A DNA stretch of 64,000 bases from Candidatus Chloroploca sp. Khr17 (GCF_004138165.1 NZ_RYFF01000030.1:1-64000); one strand, 5' to 3'. Shown: positions 1 through 9,067, counted from the stretch's first letter. The notes: generated by a model not told the origin, from the sequence alone. Program-made: numbers and translations.

Positions 1-78
1 ACCGCCCTCGGGGACGGTGGCCGATAGGTTGCCGGATGAACCGAGAAGCCCAATTCTTTAGAATTGGGAGTTGTCACC
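1..78 (+). mobile_element. Right end of an IS200/IS605-type element (omega-RNA-like tail)
   Basis: The sequence has the layout typical of the 3' end of IS605-group elements: a GGTGGCC..GGTTGCCGG segment, then CCGAGAAGCCC, then a hairpin CCCAATTC-TTTA-GAATTGGG (49-68) and a GTTGTCACC end. In TnpB-bearing elements this part forms the 3' scaffold of the omega RNA and ends at the transposon boundary. Only the end lies in the window, so a tnpA or tnpB gene upstream is inferred. The exact last base (about 74-78) is not certain. The element interrupts the propeller gene that follows. Confidence 0.75.
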
Positions 79-392
79 TTGATGCGTATCCTGCCTGGGC
101 GCCTTCAGGTGAAGCCATCGCTTTTCGCAGCAACCGACGAGGCAGTAAAGATATCTATATTCTTGATCTTGCAACTGGGCAGACGCGCCTCTTTACGCCT
201 CATCAGGCTGATGATGATCAGCCTTCATGGTCGCCTGACGGAACGCGGATCGCTTTTATCTCTAACCGTAGCGTTGCTGGTTCCTCAAGTGGGAGTTACG
301 ATCTCTATATCAAGAACCTGGAGGGCGGCGGTCTGGTTCAACTTACGGCAACCACCGACGATGAGCAATTTCCTCATTGGCGACCCCGTTGA
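76..392 (+). pseudogene. C-terminal remnant of a TolB/PD40-type beta-propeller protein
   Basis: About 105 codons encode two PD40 (WD40-like, TolB-type) blades, recognisable by YPAWAPSG..IAFRSNR and DDQPSWSPDGTRIAFISNR, plus the start of a third (DEQFPHWRPR) before the stop. The frame stays open back to the window edge, but the residues before about position 76 come from the transposon end and do not resemble a propeller. An in-frame ATG at 36 lies inside the transposon tail. I read this as the 3' end of a larger surface or periplasmic propeller gene truncated by the IS605-type insertion. It could instead be the C-terminus of an intact gene if the insertion boundary is misjudged. Confidence 0.6.
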
Positions 393-514
393 CGAGCAGT
401 GCATCTTTTGCCGTTGCCGTACACGGCTTGGCTCATGGTCAGCCAAGGTTATCTTGCTGGCCTCATCACATTGGCGTAGGCCGGTTCAGAGCTATGTTTG
501 TTGTTGCTGGGCCC

Positions 515-1120
515 CTACGCTACCCGCACGACCGGCAAATGCAGGTTGCCGCGCATCGCGAGCACGCGCAAGACGACGATCAGGCCAAAGCCTGACCAGA
601 AGGCGATGTCGTGCGCAACGGTAAAGTAGTCAAGAGCCAGGTAGAGCACAATGCCACTGATCGCTGCCGTTGCGTAGATTTCGCGTTGCAAGATCAGTGG
701 CACGCGCGCCGTGATGACATCGCGCAGCACGCCGCCCGCTACGCCCGTCATTGTACCCATGATGACCACGATCATCGGGGCGTGGTTGGCCGCAAAGGCC
801 AGTGTGGCTCCCGACATAGCAAACAGGGCCAGCCCGAGCGCATCGGCAATCAAGAACAGGAACCCGGGGGCTGGCCGCCACCTCAGGTAGAGGATGGTCA
901 CGAGCGTCGCTGCAATGATCGTGGTGAGGTACCACGTATCAACGATCCAGAAGATGGGATGGCGATTGAGCAGGAGATCGCGGATGGTGCCACCGCCAAT
1001 CGCGGTCAGGGTTGCCACAATGATCATCCCAAAAATATCGAGCTGACGATCACGCGCCGCCAGCACGCCACTTGCCGCAAAGACCGCCACGCCGATCAAG
1101 TCTAGATAGTAGAGTAGCAC
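515..1120 (-). CDS. TRIC-type (UPF0126/YicG family) membrane channel
   Basis: 201 residues with about seven hydrophobic segments in two similar halves. Each half carries the glycine-rich family motif: GGGTIRDLLL near residue 43 and GGVLRDVIT near residue 130. This duplicated Gly-rich/Arg-Asp pattern is the hallmark of prokaryotic trimeric intracellular cation channel homologues (formerly UPF0126), which act in the cytoplasmic membrane as potassium-permeable channels. The start is GTG at 1120, preceded by AAGGAGATCCT at good spacing. The gene stands alone, convergent with the propeller remnant. The family is clear; the transported ion here is inferred. Confidence 0.85.
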   Translation of the reverse strand: MLLYYLDLIGVAVFAASGVLAARDRQLDIFGMIIVATLTAIGGGTIRDLLLNRHPIFWIVDTWYLTTIIAATLVTILYLRWRPAPGFLFLIADALGLALFAMSGATLAFAANHAPMIVVIMGTMTGVAGGVLRDVITARVPLILQREIYATAAISGIVLYLALDYFTVAHDIAFWSGFGLIVVLRVLAMRGNLHLPVVRVA

Positions 1121-1154
1121 AGGATCTCCTTATTCCAATTATTTTTGAGGCGTT

Positions 1155-1303
1155 CCACGAATGGGGCCACGAAGGAACGAGAATCCTGCACAGAGCCGCC
1201 CATATTCGTTTATTCGTTACCAATATTCGTGGTCGGCGGTGCGACCGGGAAACTTTTGTTCCACACTGTCGAGATACGCTGCGCTCAATCGCCAATCGCC
1301 CTA
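1155..1303. repeat. Imperfect inverted repeat and a MITE-like terminal relic
   Basis: The 180-base gap between the channel gene and the M23 gene holds an inverted pair CCACGAAT (1155-1162) and ATTCGTGG (1225-1232) with extra copies of the same words between. It ends with CCAATCGCCCTA (1292-1303), which matches the outer end of the MITE terminal repeat at 61280-61474. The final CTA is the complement of the M23 stop codon, so the relic overlaps the end of that gene. No gene is seen here. Confidence 0.4.
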
Positions 1304-3136
1304 CCTCCTGATCACCGGCATCCACGTAAACGGTTCGTGCGCGTAGGGCACAATGTCGGGTGGCACGGCAAAGCGGATGATCGCCCCCGGGCCGACGCTG
1401 TGTGTTGCTCCATTGCTGTTCAGTTTGTAGATCGCCCGCGCCTGCGCAGTCCCGGTCTCCCCACTCACCATGCCGCTCGCCCGTACTTCAACGCGGTAGT
1501 AGCCGTCACTCGCGCTCGGGTCGGTGACAAGGATCAGTTCGACTTCGCCGTCGCCCAGGCTGGCGACGATGCCCAAGTCGCTGCCGTTAATGCTCAGCCG
1601 TAGTTCGCTGTATGGCTCGAAGTTAGTTCCCTGAACCAGAATCTCGCTGCCCGGCGTAACTTCGCTGGCACTCAAGGCAAGCACCGGTTGCACCACTGGC
1701 TCTGGCGTCGCCGTGGGCGATGGGGTCACGGTGGGCGTCGCGGTCGGCGAAGAGGCTACGGTGGGCGACGGGGTCGGCGAGGGCTCGGCAGTCACGGTCG
1801 GCGATGGGGTCGCCGTTGGTGTGGGTTCTGGTACCCCCGGCGGCTCTTGGTCAAGCCAGAGCCAGACACTTGCTACGCAGCCTTTGTACGCTCCGCCAGG
1901 CCCAGGCCCGAGCGGACACGGGTCAGGCCCTCCGCCGTACCACCCCATCGGGTTGGTCTGGCGACCACCGTAGCGGACTTCAAAGTGGATATGCGGTAGC
2001 CCGCCCGCAGTGCCGCTCAAGCCAAGCGTTTGCCCCTGCGTAACCGCCACCCCCACCTGCGATCCCGGCTGGCCGATGTAGACCGCGCTCATGTGCCAGA
2101 TGACTATTTCATACGCTCCGCTAACAATGATCAGGCCGCCGTCGCTGGCGCCACTCGGGAGCCGGTTGTAGAGCAGGCCGCCCGCCGGGGCGATGATCGG
2201 TGTGCCAATCGGCATGCCAAAGTCGTCTCCGTCGTGCGTGTCGTACGAAGTTGTCGTGCGACCTAGGTAATCCAGCATCCCAGGGATGTTCGGGCTTTTG
2301 TTGTTGTCAACCGATGGGTAGGTGTGGTCATAGTAGGCCCGCGAGAGCAAGGGAACATTGTAAGGGCGGATCAAGAACGGCTCGCGGGTCTGCTGCGGCA
2401 CAAATTCGTCGACCGTCGGATCGCCGAAATGGGCGCGATAGAGCGTCAGAAAGCGTTCTTGCCACGGTGCGACGTTGCCATCTTGCGTCAGTGGGCTCAG
2501 CAACAGGGCCAACCCGAGTTCAGCCGTCTGGCTGACGGGCATGATCGCGCCGTGCTCACAATCGCCTACATACACATAGGCACCTGCATGCGGGCCAAGC
2601 GCTGCCCGCGTACGGGCAATCTGCACCGCCAGCCAGCGCTGCCACGCCGCTTCGTCGTGCGCCGGTGTAGCCTGGTCAAGCACGGCCATCACCAGCAAGA
2701 GGCGGGTATTGACGCCGTGAAGGATCGCCGCTTGTTCCAGCGTTTGCAATTGGTCTGGCGTCAGATCAAGCCCAAGCTCTTGCGCCGCCCTGCTCAGTGG
2801 TTCGCCGTACCAGCCGTTGCTGTAGAGCAGCAGCGTATCGGGATAGGCCGATGCTGCACTGGTTGTTGTTTCGCTCGCGGCTGGTGCCGGTGCGGATGTG
2901 ACATTGACCAGGCTTGTCGCGGGTGGTGCATTGGCCGTAAAGAGGCGTGCGGTCGGTTCGTCCCACGCTGGATCATCAAGCGGTACGGTTGGTAGGCACT
3001 GGGTCGCCTGGGTTGCGGCAACCCGCTGCATTGCGACCCGCTCGTCAGGCAAACGCAACGTGGCGACCAGGCCAACGGTAAGGAGCAGGCCGATGGTGAC
3101 TGGTAGGGTGTAAGCGGCTGAAGCGAGACGTTTCAT
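1301..3136 (-). CDS. Secreted M23-family metallopeptidase with Pro/Thr linker and IPT-like domain
   Basis: 611 residues. An N-terminal membrane/signal segment (about 10-28) is followed by a helical region (100-240), an M23 (LytM-like) domain at about 296-400, a low-complexity P/T/S linker (about 434-482) and a beta-rich IPT/TIG-like tail. The zinc ligands of LytM enzymes are visible: H301 and D305 in HDGDDFG, H384 in PHIHFEV, plus H348 and H382. Such proteins normally cut peptidoglycan peptides or remodel the envelope, so an extracytoplasmic role is inferred. The last residues (TWMPVIRR) resemble a C-terminal motif found on other exported proteins in the window. The start follows AGGATAAC, 5 bases after the stop of the upstream acyl-CoA synthetase gene, so the two are probably co-transcribed. 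Confidence 0.85.
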   Translation of the reverse strand: MKRLASAAYTLPVTIGLLLTVGLVATLRLPDERVAMQRVAATQATQCLPTVPLDDPAWDEPTARLFTANAPPATSLVNVTSAPAPAASETTTSAASAYPDTLLLYSNGWYGEPLSRAAQELGLDLTPDQLQTLEQAAILHGVNTRLLLVMAVLDQATPAHDEAAWQRWLAVQIARTRAALGPHAGAYVYVGDCEHGAIMPVSQTAELGLALLLSPLTQDGNVAPWQERFLTLYRAHFGDPTVDEFVPQQTREPFLIRPYNVPLLSRAYYDHTYPSVDNNKSPNIPGMLDYLGRTTTSYDTHDGDDFGMPIGTPIIAPAGGLLYNRLPSGASDGGLIIVSGAYEIVIWHMSAVYIGQPGSQVGVAVTQGQTLGLSGTAGGLPHIHFEVRYGGRQTNPMGWYGGGPDPCPLGPGPGGAYKGCVASVWLWLDQEPPGVPEPTPTATPSPTVTAEPSPTPSPTVASSPTATPTVTPSPTATPEPVVQPVLALSASEVTPGSEILVQGTNFEPYSELRLSINGSDLGIVASLGDGEVELILVTDPSASDGYYRVEVRASGMVSGETGTAQARAIYKLNSNGATHSVGPGAIIRFAVPPDIVPYAHEPFTWMPVIRR

Positions 3137-3141
3137 CGTTG

Positions 3142-4761
3142 TTATCCTGCATGTTCTTGCTTGAGCACGTGCTTCTGGACTTTGCCCATCGCATTGCGTG
3201 GCAAGGCGGTGAGAAGCCGGATTTGGCGGGGGCGTTTGTAGGCCGCCAGCCGTTCACGGCAAAAATGTTCGAGTTCGGCATCTGTCGGGGGATTGGCCGG
3301 ATCACGAGGCACAACTGCTGCAACGACCTGTTCGCCAAAGGTCGCGTCAGGCAGTCCAAAGACGGCACACTCGGCAAGGCCAGGGTGATCCAGCAGCACC
3401 TCTTCGACCTCACGCGGATAAATATTGTAGCCCCCGCTGATGATCAACTCTTTGGCACGCCCGGTGATCGTATAGTAGCCATCGGCGCTACAATGACCCA
3501 GGTCGCCGGTGCTAAACCAGCCATCCTCGCCCAGCACTTCGGCGGTCGCCGCCGGGTTGCGCCAGTAGCCGGCAAAGACGTGTGGCCCTCGCACCTGAAT
3601 TTCGCCAATTGTGCCCGCCGACACTGGCTGCCGACTCTGTACCTCAACAATGCGCGCCTCTTGTCCTGGGAAGGGGCCGCCCACACTGCCCGGACGACGC
3701 TCGCCCGCATACGGGTTCGTCAGGTTCATCCCGGTCTCGGTCATGCCATACCGCTCAAGGATCGGCTGACCGGCCAGCGCCGCAAAATCGGCAAAGGTCT
3801 GCGGGCTGAGCGCCGCCGAGCCTGAGACAAAGAGCCGGACATGCTTGCCTGCGTCGCGCAGCGCCTCGCCCGCCCCAACGGTGTCGATTAGTCGGGTATA
3901 GATCGTCGGTACGCCAAAAAACATCGTACACCGCCCCTCGCGCAGCGTCGCCAACGTCTCTTCAGGCTCAAACCGGGGCCGCAGCACCAGACTCGCCCCG
4001 CGCAACAGGGTGCCATGCACGCCAACCCCAAGCCCGTGAATATGAAAGAGCGGCAGCACGAGCAGCAAGCGATCACTCGCCTGCCAGTTCCAGGCCGTAC
4101 ACACCGCCTCGCTATTGGCAATCAGGCCACCATGGGTCAGCATCGCCCCCTTCGAGCGCCCTGTCGTCCCCGAGGTATAGGCGAGGATCGCCAGATCCTC
4201 GGGCCTGGGCAGTTCCTCGTTGATCGACAACGGTGCATGCTGCTCAAGGGCAGCAGCCAGTTGCCCCTCAGGGTCGCTCATTGAGCCCGGATCATCGACG
4301 GTATGCTCGCCACGGTGATGAGGCAAGGTGCCTGGCGCGAGCTCAACGAGCGCAGGCTTCAGCCGGGTCGGGTCGGTCAGCAATTGCGCCCAGGGTCGTG
4401 CAGCGAGTTCCCCCAGATGCATTGCCCCTTCGGCATCACACACCACCACGCGGGGTTCGCTATCGCCGAGAATATGATCCAGTTCAACCCGGCGATACTG
4501 CGTATTGATCAGCACCACCGCCGCCCCCGCCAGATGAGCACCCAGGTACGCGCCGAGAAAAGCCGGTCCACCGGCGAGATAGAGCCCAACGCGGTCGCCA
4601 CGGATGACCCCGTGCTGCCGATAGTGCAACGTCCAATACCTGGCAGCTGCGATCAGATCCCCATAGGTAATCGTCGTGGCCTCCCAGATAAGACAAGGGC
4701 GTTCAGGATCAGTCTCACCATACGCGACGGCTGCCGCCAAAAGAGAGGAGAATTGGCTCAT
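3142..4761 (-). CDS. Acyl-CoA synthetase (AMP-forming), malonyl-CoA synthetase-like
   Basis: 539 residues of the ANL adenylate-forming family, which activate a carboxylic acid with ATP and transfer it to CoA. The P-loop YTSGTTGRSKG lies at 195-205. It is followed by RYGMTETGMN, the GWFSTGDLGH hinge region, GRAKELIISGGYNIYPREVE and the C-terminal PRNAMGKVQK with the catalytic lysine near 530. The GMTETGMN..NPY stretch and MGKVQK ending are closest to malonyl-CoA synthetases (MatB/ACSF3), but a short- or medium-chain acyl substrate cannot be excluded. Upstream lies the divergent 5'-nucleotidase gene and downstream the M23 gene. The ATG at 4761 has no strong ribosome binding site. Confidence 0.85.
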   Translation of the reverse strand: MSQFSSLLAAAVAYGETDPERPCLIWEATTITYGDLIAAARYWTLHYRQHGVIRGDRVGLYLAGGPAFLGAYLGAHLAGAAVVLINTQYRRVELDHILGDSEPRVVVCDAEGAMHLGELAARPWAQLLTDPTRLKPALVELAPGTLPHHRGEHTVDDPGSMSDPEGQLAAALEQHAPLSINEELPRPEDLAILAYTSGTTGRSKGAMLTHGGLIANSEAVCTAWNWQASDRLLLVLPLFHIHGLGVGVHGTLLRGASLVLRPRFEPEETLATLREGRCTMFFGVPTIYTRLIDTVGAGEALRDAGKHVRLFVSGSAALSPQTFADFAALAGQPILERYGMTETGMNLTNPYAGERRPGSVGGPFPGQEARIVEVQSRQPVSAGTIGEIQVRGPHVFAGYWRNPAATAEVLGEDGWFSTGDLGHCSADGYYTITGRAKELIISGGYNIYPREVEEVLLDHPGLAECAVFGLPDATFGEQVVAAVVPRDPANPPTDAELEHFCRERLAAYKRPRQIRLLTALPRNAMGKVQKHVLKQEHAG

Positions 4762-4786
4762 CGCTTAACCAAAATCTTGTAAAAGC

Positions 4787-4815
4787 TTAACAAACCGGCA
4801 AACATTTGTTAGTAT
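4787..4815 (+). promoter_or_regulatory. Sigma70-type promoter for the 5'-nucleotidase gene
   Basis: TTAACA (4787-4792) and TAGTAT (4810-4815) are separated by 17 bases, about 80 bases before the ATG at 4897. No experimental support; position and spacing fit. Confidence 0.5.
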
Positions 4816-4896
4816 GAGGCACGTAGGATTATGGTTCATGGAACTACCCCGATATGGTTATCGGGATCAAAACCTACCAGTAAAAGGGAGTATAGC

Positions 4897-6843
4897 ATGA
4901 CCAGGATGTCACGTCGCGCATTTTTGCGTGGCACGGTTGCGCTCGGTGCCGGGGCTATTCTCTATAAGTTTACCAATGGATGGTCAATTGCCACGGCGGC
5001 CAATGGTGACGAAGCCTATCAACTGCGCATTGTGCATACGAATGACCATCATGCACGGATCGAGCCGACCGCCAGTGTCACGATTGCCTCGGGGGTTACC
5101 CGGGACCTTGGCGGTGTTTCGCGCCGGAAGACACTTTTTGATCAGATTATTGCCGACAATACACCTCCTGTCGGTATTCCACGCGATCTGCTCTTCCTCG
5201 ATGCTGGCGATGTCTTCCAGGGTACGCTCTATTTTAACCAGTATCAAGGCCAGGCCGATCTTGAGTTCTACAATCAGCTTGGCTATGCCGCGATGGCCAT
5301 CGGCAACCACGAGTTTGACTCGGGCGATCAGGTGCTGGCCGATTTCATCGCCGGGGCGAATTTTCCTATTCTCGCCGCCAATATCACCGCCGGCGCGGCC
5401 TCGCCCCTCGCGGCGCTCTATGAAGAAGGCAGTGTCACAGGCGGCAAGTGGGGCCCCTGGACGATTATTGATAATACCACTACTGGTGGCAAGAAGATTG
5501 GTATTTTTAGCCTGACGACGGCTGATACGGCCAATATTAGCAGCCCCAGTGCGGCCGTTACCTTCAATGGCGATTATATCGCTGTGGCTCAACAGCGGAT
5601 TGACGCGCTCCGCACGACCCTCGGGTGTGAAATCGTCATTGCCCTCACCCACATCAGTTACCTCGATGATGTTGCGCTCGCCCAGGGTGTGCGTGGGCTC
5701 AACCTGATCGTCGGTGGTCACTCGCATTCGTCGCTGCTCAGCGCTGCGCAGAGTACGCAACCCACCGGGGCCCCTCGGGTCGATGGCCCGTATCCTACCG
5801 TCGTTGAAGATCTCGACGGCAAGAGCGTGATCGTCGTCACCGACTGGGAGCATGGTAAGTGGGTGGGCGATCTGCTCGTCAGCTTTACCGCTACCAACGA
5901 GATCCGCGAGGTTGTCGCAGCTGACACCTTGATCCGTCCGGTCTGGGCCGGTGGAATCAGAGATGGACGCGAGCTGATCGCGGATGAAGGCGCTGAAATC
6001 GTGCCCAATGCAGCCTTCGAGACTCGCATTGCTGAACTGGCCGGTCCGCTTGATGAGTTGCGCCGCACGAAGATTGGTGAGACTACCGTGCTGCTCAGTA
6101 ACGCCGCCTCGGTCGTTCGCGAGCGCGAGGCTCCGCTTGGCAATCTCGTCGCCGACGCGCTGCGCGAACTGGCGTTGGGCTTTGGCGGCAATCCTCAGAA
6201 CCTTCCGATTGTGACGATCATCAATGGTGGTGGTTTACGCTCAACGATCCCGGTTGGTGATATTACCATTGGCAGCATGCTCGAAGTCTTGCCCTTTGGC
6301 AATACGGTGGCTCTGGTAGACCTGACGGGGGCGCAACTCTTGGCGGCTCTCGAGAATGGCGTCAGCGCCCTGGGCGGAACTGCCGGGACGGGACGTTTTG
6401 CCCAGGTCGCCGGTCTGCGCTTCAAGTTTGCGCGCACCCGTCTGCCAGCCATTCAGGGCAATCCCACAGGAACGCCGCCGGTCGCAGCTCAGCGTGGTGA
6501 GCGTGTGCTGAGTGTCGAGGTTCGCGAAGGCACTACCTTCCAGCCGCTCGATCTCCAGAAAGTCTATCGCGTGGTGACGAATGACTTTATGGTGCGCGGG
6601 GGCGACAGCTACTTTGTCTTCACTGAGGGTGGCGATCGCGCTGACCCGACGGTTGGGGGCGGAACCAATCAGGTTGACACCAAATTGCTGATGGTTGATG
6701 CCGTGATTGATTATATTCGCGCTCAAACAGGTGGCATCGTCAGCCCGGAAGTCGAAGGTCGCATCACCGAAATTCGGTACGCGTATCTCCCCTTCGCGGC
6801 CCAGCCGACTGTCGCTGCCCCAGAGTTTGTGACCGTCCGCTAA
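4897..6843 (+). CDS. Tat-exported 5'-nucleotidase / cyclic phosphodiesterase (UshA family)
   Basis: The ATG at 4897 is chosen over an in-frame ATG at 4831 because AAAAGGGAG sits just before it and a twin-arginine signal then begins the protein (SRRAFLRG, residues 5-12, followed by a hydrophobic run). The 648-residue product has an N-terminal calcineurin-like metallophosphatase domain with D50-x-H52, GD (104-105), NHE (137-139) and GGHSHS, and a C-terminal 5'-nucleotidase domain (INGGGLR, MLEVLPFGNT) that binds the nucleoside. The family dephosphorylates extracellular nucleotides or cyclic nucleotides outside the membrane. The gene is monocistronic and followed by a hairpin. YAYLPF close to the end resembles the C-terminal motif of other exported proteins here. 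Confidence 0.92.
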   Translation: MTRMSRRAFLRGTVALGAGAILYKFTNGWSIATAANGDEAYQLRIVHTNDHHARIEPTASVTIASGVTRDLGGVSRRKTLFDQIIADNTPPVGIPRDLLFLDAGDVFQGTLYFNQYQGQADLEFYNQLGYAAMAIGNHEFDSGDQVLADFIAGANFPILAANITAGAASPLAALYEEGSVTGGKWGPWTIIDNTTTGGKKIGIFSLTTADTANISSPSAAVTFNGDYIAVAQQRIDALRTTLGCEIVIALTHISYLDDVALAQGVRGLNLIVGGHSHSSLLSAAQSTQPTGAPRVDGPYPTVVEDLDGKSVIVVTDWEHGKWVGDLLVSFTATNEIREVVAADTLIRPVWAGGIRDGRELIADEGAEIVPNAAFETRIAELAGPLDELRRTKIGETTVLLSNAASVVREREAPLGNLVADALRELALGFGGNPQNLPIVTIINGGGLRSTIPVGDITIGSMLEVLPFGNTVALVDLTGAQLLAALENGVSALGGTAGTGRFAQVAGLRFKFARTRLPAIQGNPTGTPPVAAQRGERVLSVEVREGTTFQPLDLQKVYRVVTNDFMVRGGDSYFVFTEGGDRADPTVGGGTNQVDTKLLMVDAVIDYIRAQTGGIVSPEVEGRITEIRYAYLPFAAQPTVAAPEFVTVR

Positions 6844-6896
6844 CCGACGAGGTACGCTGACTCTACCATAAGTGACGCAGAGGTTCTACCGTTTGC

Positions 6897-6925
6897 TAGC
6901 ACCTGTCGTTCTACGACAGGTGCTA
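6897..6925. terminator. Hairpin between convergent genes
   Basis: A perfect 12-bp stem (TAGCACCTGTCG and its complement) with a TTCTA loop sits between the ends of the 5'-nucleotidase and corA genes. There is no proper T-tract on either strand, so it is a probable bidirectional terminator or mRNA-end stabiliser rather than a textbook intrinsic terminator. Confidence 0.55.
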
Positions 6926-6928
6926 AAA

Positions 6929-7969
6929 TTATAACCATTTACGTGAGCGAAAAAAGATCAAAAAACCTACTCCAGTAGCAATCATTAAAGCAAGTGCCCA
7001 GAGATACCCAAAACGCCATTGTAACTCGGGCATGTGGGCAAAATTCATGCCATAGATGCCGGCGATGAGGGCGGCTGACATCAGGATGATCGAGGTGATG
7101 GTAAGGACTTTGACAATCTGGTTGAGTTGATTTGATTGCACCGAGAGGAAGGCATCAAGCGCACTGGAGAGTAGCTCACGGTAGGTGTCAATGCTATCGG
7201 TGATGCGGACGATATGATCGTAGATGTCCTGGAGATAGATAACGGTCGTGTGTTCGAAGATGGGCACGTCGCGGCGGATCAAGACATTGAGCACATCGCG
7301 TTGTGGCGCAACAATGCGACGAACATGGAGCAATTCGCGCTTGAGGGCGAAGATATCGCGCACAACGTCTTCGCGGAAACGGGCAAAAATTTGTTCTTCG
7401 ATTGTCTCGATGCGTTCGGCCAGTTCATCAATCACGGGAAAATAGTCATCTACGATTGCATCAAGCAATTCGTACAAGATGCCGCCACTCCCGTGGTTGA
7501 ACTGCTGTTCGTTGCGCTGCCAACGGGCAAGCGTCTGGTCAAGCACCGCCATTGTCCCGGCGTGAATGCTGACGATATAGTTTGCGCCGACGAACAGATT
7601 GAGCGCCTGCGTGACCAGTCGTGTATTTTCAGAGTCGTAACCGATCGCATAAAAGACCAGAAAATAATAATGGTCGTACGCATCGAGTTTTGGCCGTTCA
7701 TGGTGGCGGGTCGCATCCTCAATGGCGAGTGGATGGAAGCGGAATTCTTCGCGCAAAAGCTGGATATCTTCTTCTTCGGGGTTTTGCATATCAACCCAGA
7801 TGAAGACATCCGGATCCATCAACACATCACTAATCGTCTTGAAATCGTTTATAAGGTTGATCTGCCCATAACGCCGACAGAGCATAATCCGCCGCGGCTG
7901 TGACCGATCGGGCAACGCTGCTCGTTCGATCCTATCGGTCATATCATCCGCAAGCGACCGGCTTGTCAT
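6929..7969 (-). CDS. corA: CorA-family divalent cation transporter
   Basis: The ATG at 7969 is preferred over the upstream TTG at 7984 because GGAGGG lies 7 bases before it; this gives 346 residues. The long N-terminal domain is cytoplasmic and rich in charged helices. Two transmembrane helices lie at the end, the first closing with the YGMNF signature that forms the selectivity loop, followed by the short second helix and a basic RSRKWL tail. CorA proteins are homopentameric Mg2+ (also Co2+/Ni2+) channels of the cytoplasmic membrane. Magnesium supply is relevant to a bacteriochlorophyll maker, but no link to the bch genes is shown by position. Confidence 0.93.
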   Translation of the reverse strand: MTSRSLADDMTDRIERAALPDRSQPRRIMLCRRYGQINLINDFKTISDVLMDPDVFIWVDMQNPEEEDIQLLREEFRFHPLAIEDATRHHERPKLDAYDHYYFLVFYAIGYDSENTRLVTQALNLFVGANYIVSIHAGTMAVLDQTLARWQRNEQQFNHGSGGILYELLDAIVDDYFPVIDELAERIETIEEQIFARFREDVVRDIFALKRELLHVRRIVAPQRDVLNVLIRRDVPIFEHTTVIYLQDIYDHIVRITDSIDTYRELLSSALDAFLSVQSNQLNQIVKVLTITSIILMSAALIAGIYGMNFAHMPELQWRFGYLWALALMIATGVGFLIFFRSRKWL

Positions 7970-8020
7970 CGCGCGACCCTCCAACAGTGGTGGCTATGCT
8001 CTTCTGATCTACAGACGAAG

Positions 8021-8992
8021 CTATTTGGTACTCCGCACCAGCAACACAACCCCGCCGATCAGACTGATCAGCAAGCGAATGCTAAACACGGTGAAGGCCA
8101 GGGCGAGCGCTGTGGCATCGGGTACGCCTGCTTGCCGTAAATAGAGCGTAAAGACAAGATCACGTGCGCCAACATTGTTGAAAAAGATCGGTACCATCCC
8201 AATAATATCGGTCAAGGGTACCATCAACAGATAGAGCAACCATGCCGCCTCGATGCCAAGCGCCCGGCTTGCAATGACGTGCATACCAATCCAGAGGGCA
8301 TGCACCAGCAGCGAGATCATCAGCACCGCGAGCAAGGTGCCTCGGCTGTGACGATACTCATCAAGCGCCTGCGCAATTGTGCTCAAGGGTTGCCGTACCA
8401 GCACGGGCAGCCAGTGTCCAAAGCGCCGCAGCAGCCACGGTGCCGCAAAAGCCCCGCCGGTTGCAACCAGCGCCACCAGCGCAAAGCCGGCGGTTGCTGT
8501 GATCAGGGTTGGTTCGGTGACGGGTTGGCGCGCAACAAGCGCACTTGCCCCGACCAGCAGCGCCCCGAGCGCAATCAAGCTCAATGCCAGCAAGCCCGTC
8601 AAGCGTTCCATAAAAACCGAAGCGCTCGCCTGAGCATAACTCCCGCTCTTTCGCCCCAGCGCCACGACCCTCATTGCATCGCCCCCAACCGAGGTCGGCA
8701 GAAAATTATTCGCAAAGAGGCCGAGAAATGAGGTTGCGAGCAACCAGCGATAGGGTTGGGGCCGTTGGTTCGCCTGCAACAGCAAAGCCCACTTCCAGCT
8801 ACTGAGGGCAATGCCCCCCAGTTGCACCACTACCGCCAGCAGCAACAGGCGCCAATCCGCCTGCTGCCACTGAATCCAGATCGTCCGTGGATCAGCCCGC
8901 CAGACCAGATACCCCAGGAGTCCGCCACTCACGCCAAAGCGCAAGAGCAGCCAAAGCAAAGAGCGTAACGAACGACTACTCCCAGTTTGCAA
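8021..8992 (-). CDS. YbhN/AglD-type flippase-like integral membrane protein
   Basis: 323 residues, almost entirely hydrophobic, with about eight membrane segments. It matches the lysylphosphatidylglycerol-synthase transmembrane-region family (UPF0104), including SVGGDAMRV near residue 100, the IFFNNVGARDLVF loop and the C-terminal glycine-rich helix. Members are thought to move or modify lipids or lipid-linked sugars; no soluble synthetase domain is attached, so aminoacylation is not expected. The start appears to be TTG at 8992 with GGGGA upstream; there is no ATG near the N-terminus. The gene lies 50 bases upstream of corA on the same strand. Confidence 0.8.
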   Translation of the reverse strand: MQTGSSRSLRSLLWLLLRFGVSGGLLGYLVWRADPRTIWIQWQQADWRLLLLAVVVQLGGIALSSWKWALLLQANQRPQPYRWLLATSFLGLFANNFLPTSVGGDAMRVVALGRKSGSYAQASASVFMERLTGLLALSLIALGALLVGASALVARQPVTEPTLITATAGFALVALVATGGAFAAPWLLRRFGHWLPVLVRQPLSTIAQALDEYRHSRGTLLAVLMISLLVHALWIGMHVIASRALGIEAAWLLYLLMVPLTDIIGMVPIFFNNVGARDLVFTLYLRQAGVPDATALALAFTVFSIRLLISLIGGVVLLVRSTK

Positions 8993-9012
8993 ACGTCAAT
9001 CCCCCATCCTGC

Positions 9013-9067
9013 GAGCGCGGGCGTCCCGCCCGCTGGCGCTCCCGAAGCGGGCGGGACGCCCGCGCTC
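9013..9067. repeat. GC-rich REP-like hairpin
   Basis: Perfect 21-bp inverted repeat (9013-9033 with 9047-9067) around a 13-base loop. The outer bases read GAGCGCGGGCG and CGCCCGCGCTCCCAGG, the same words as at 48554-48619 and, less exactly, at 10159-10191. Confidence 0.7.

Noticed and set aside
611-1105. Long plus-strand frame opposite the channel gene
   Set aside because: Arg/His/Gln-rich composition and exact overlap with a well-supported membrane protein on the other strand; a shadow frame.
1713-1835. Tandem GT-rich units that might be a CRISPR or VNTR
   Set aside because: They are degenerate codons of a Pro/Thr-rich protein linker, without regular direct repeats and spacers.
1688-1999. 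Gly/Arg-rich plus-strand frame over the M23 gene linker
   Set aside because: It is the reverse reading of the Pro/Thr repeat linker; no start signal and no family.
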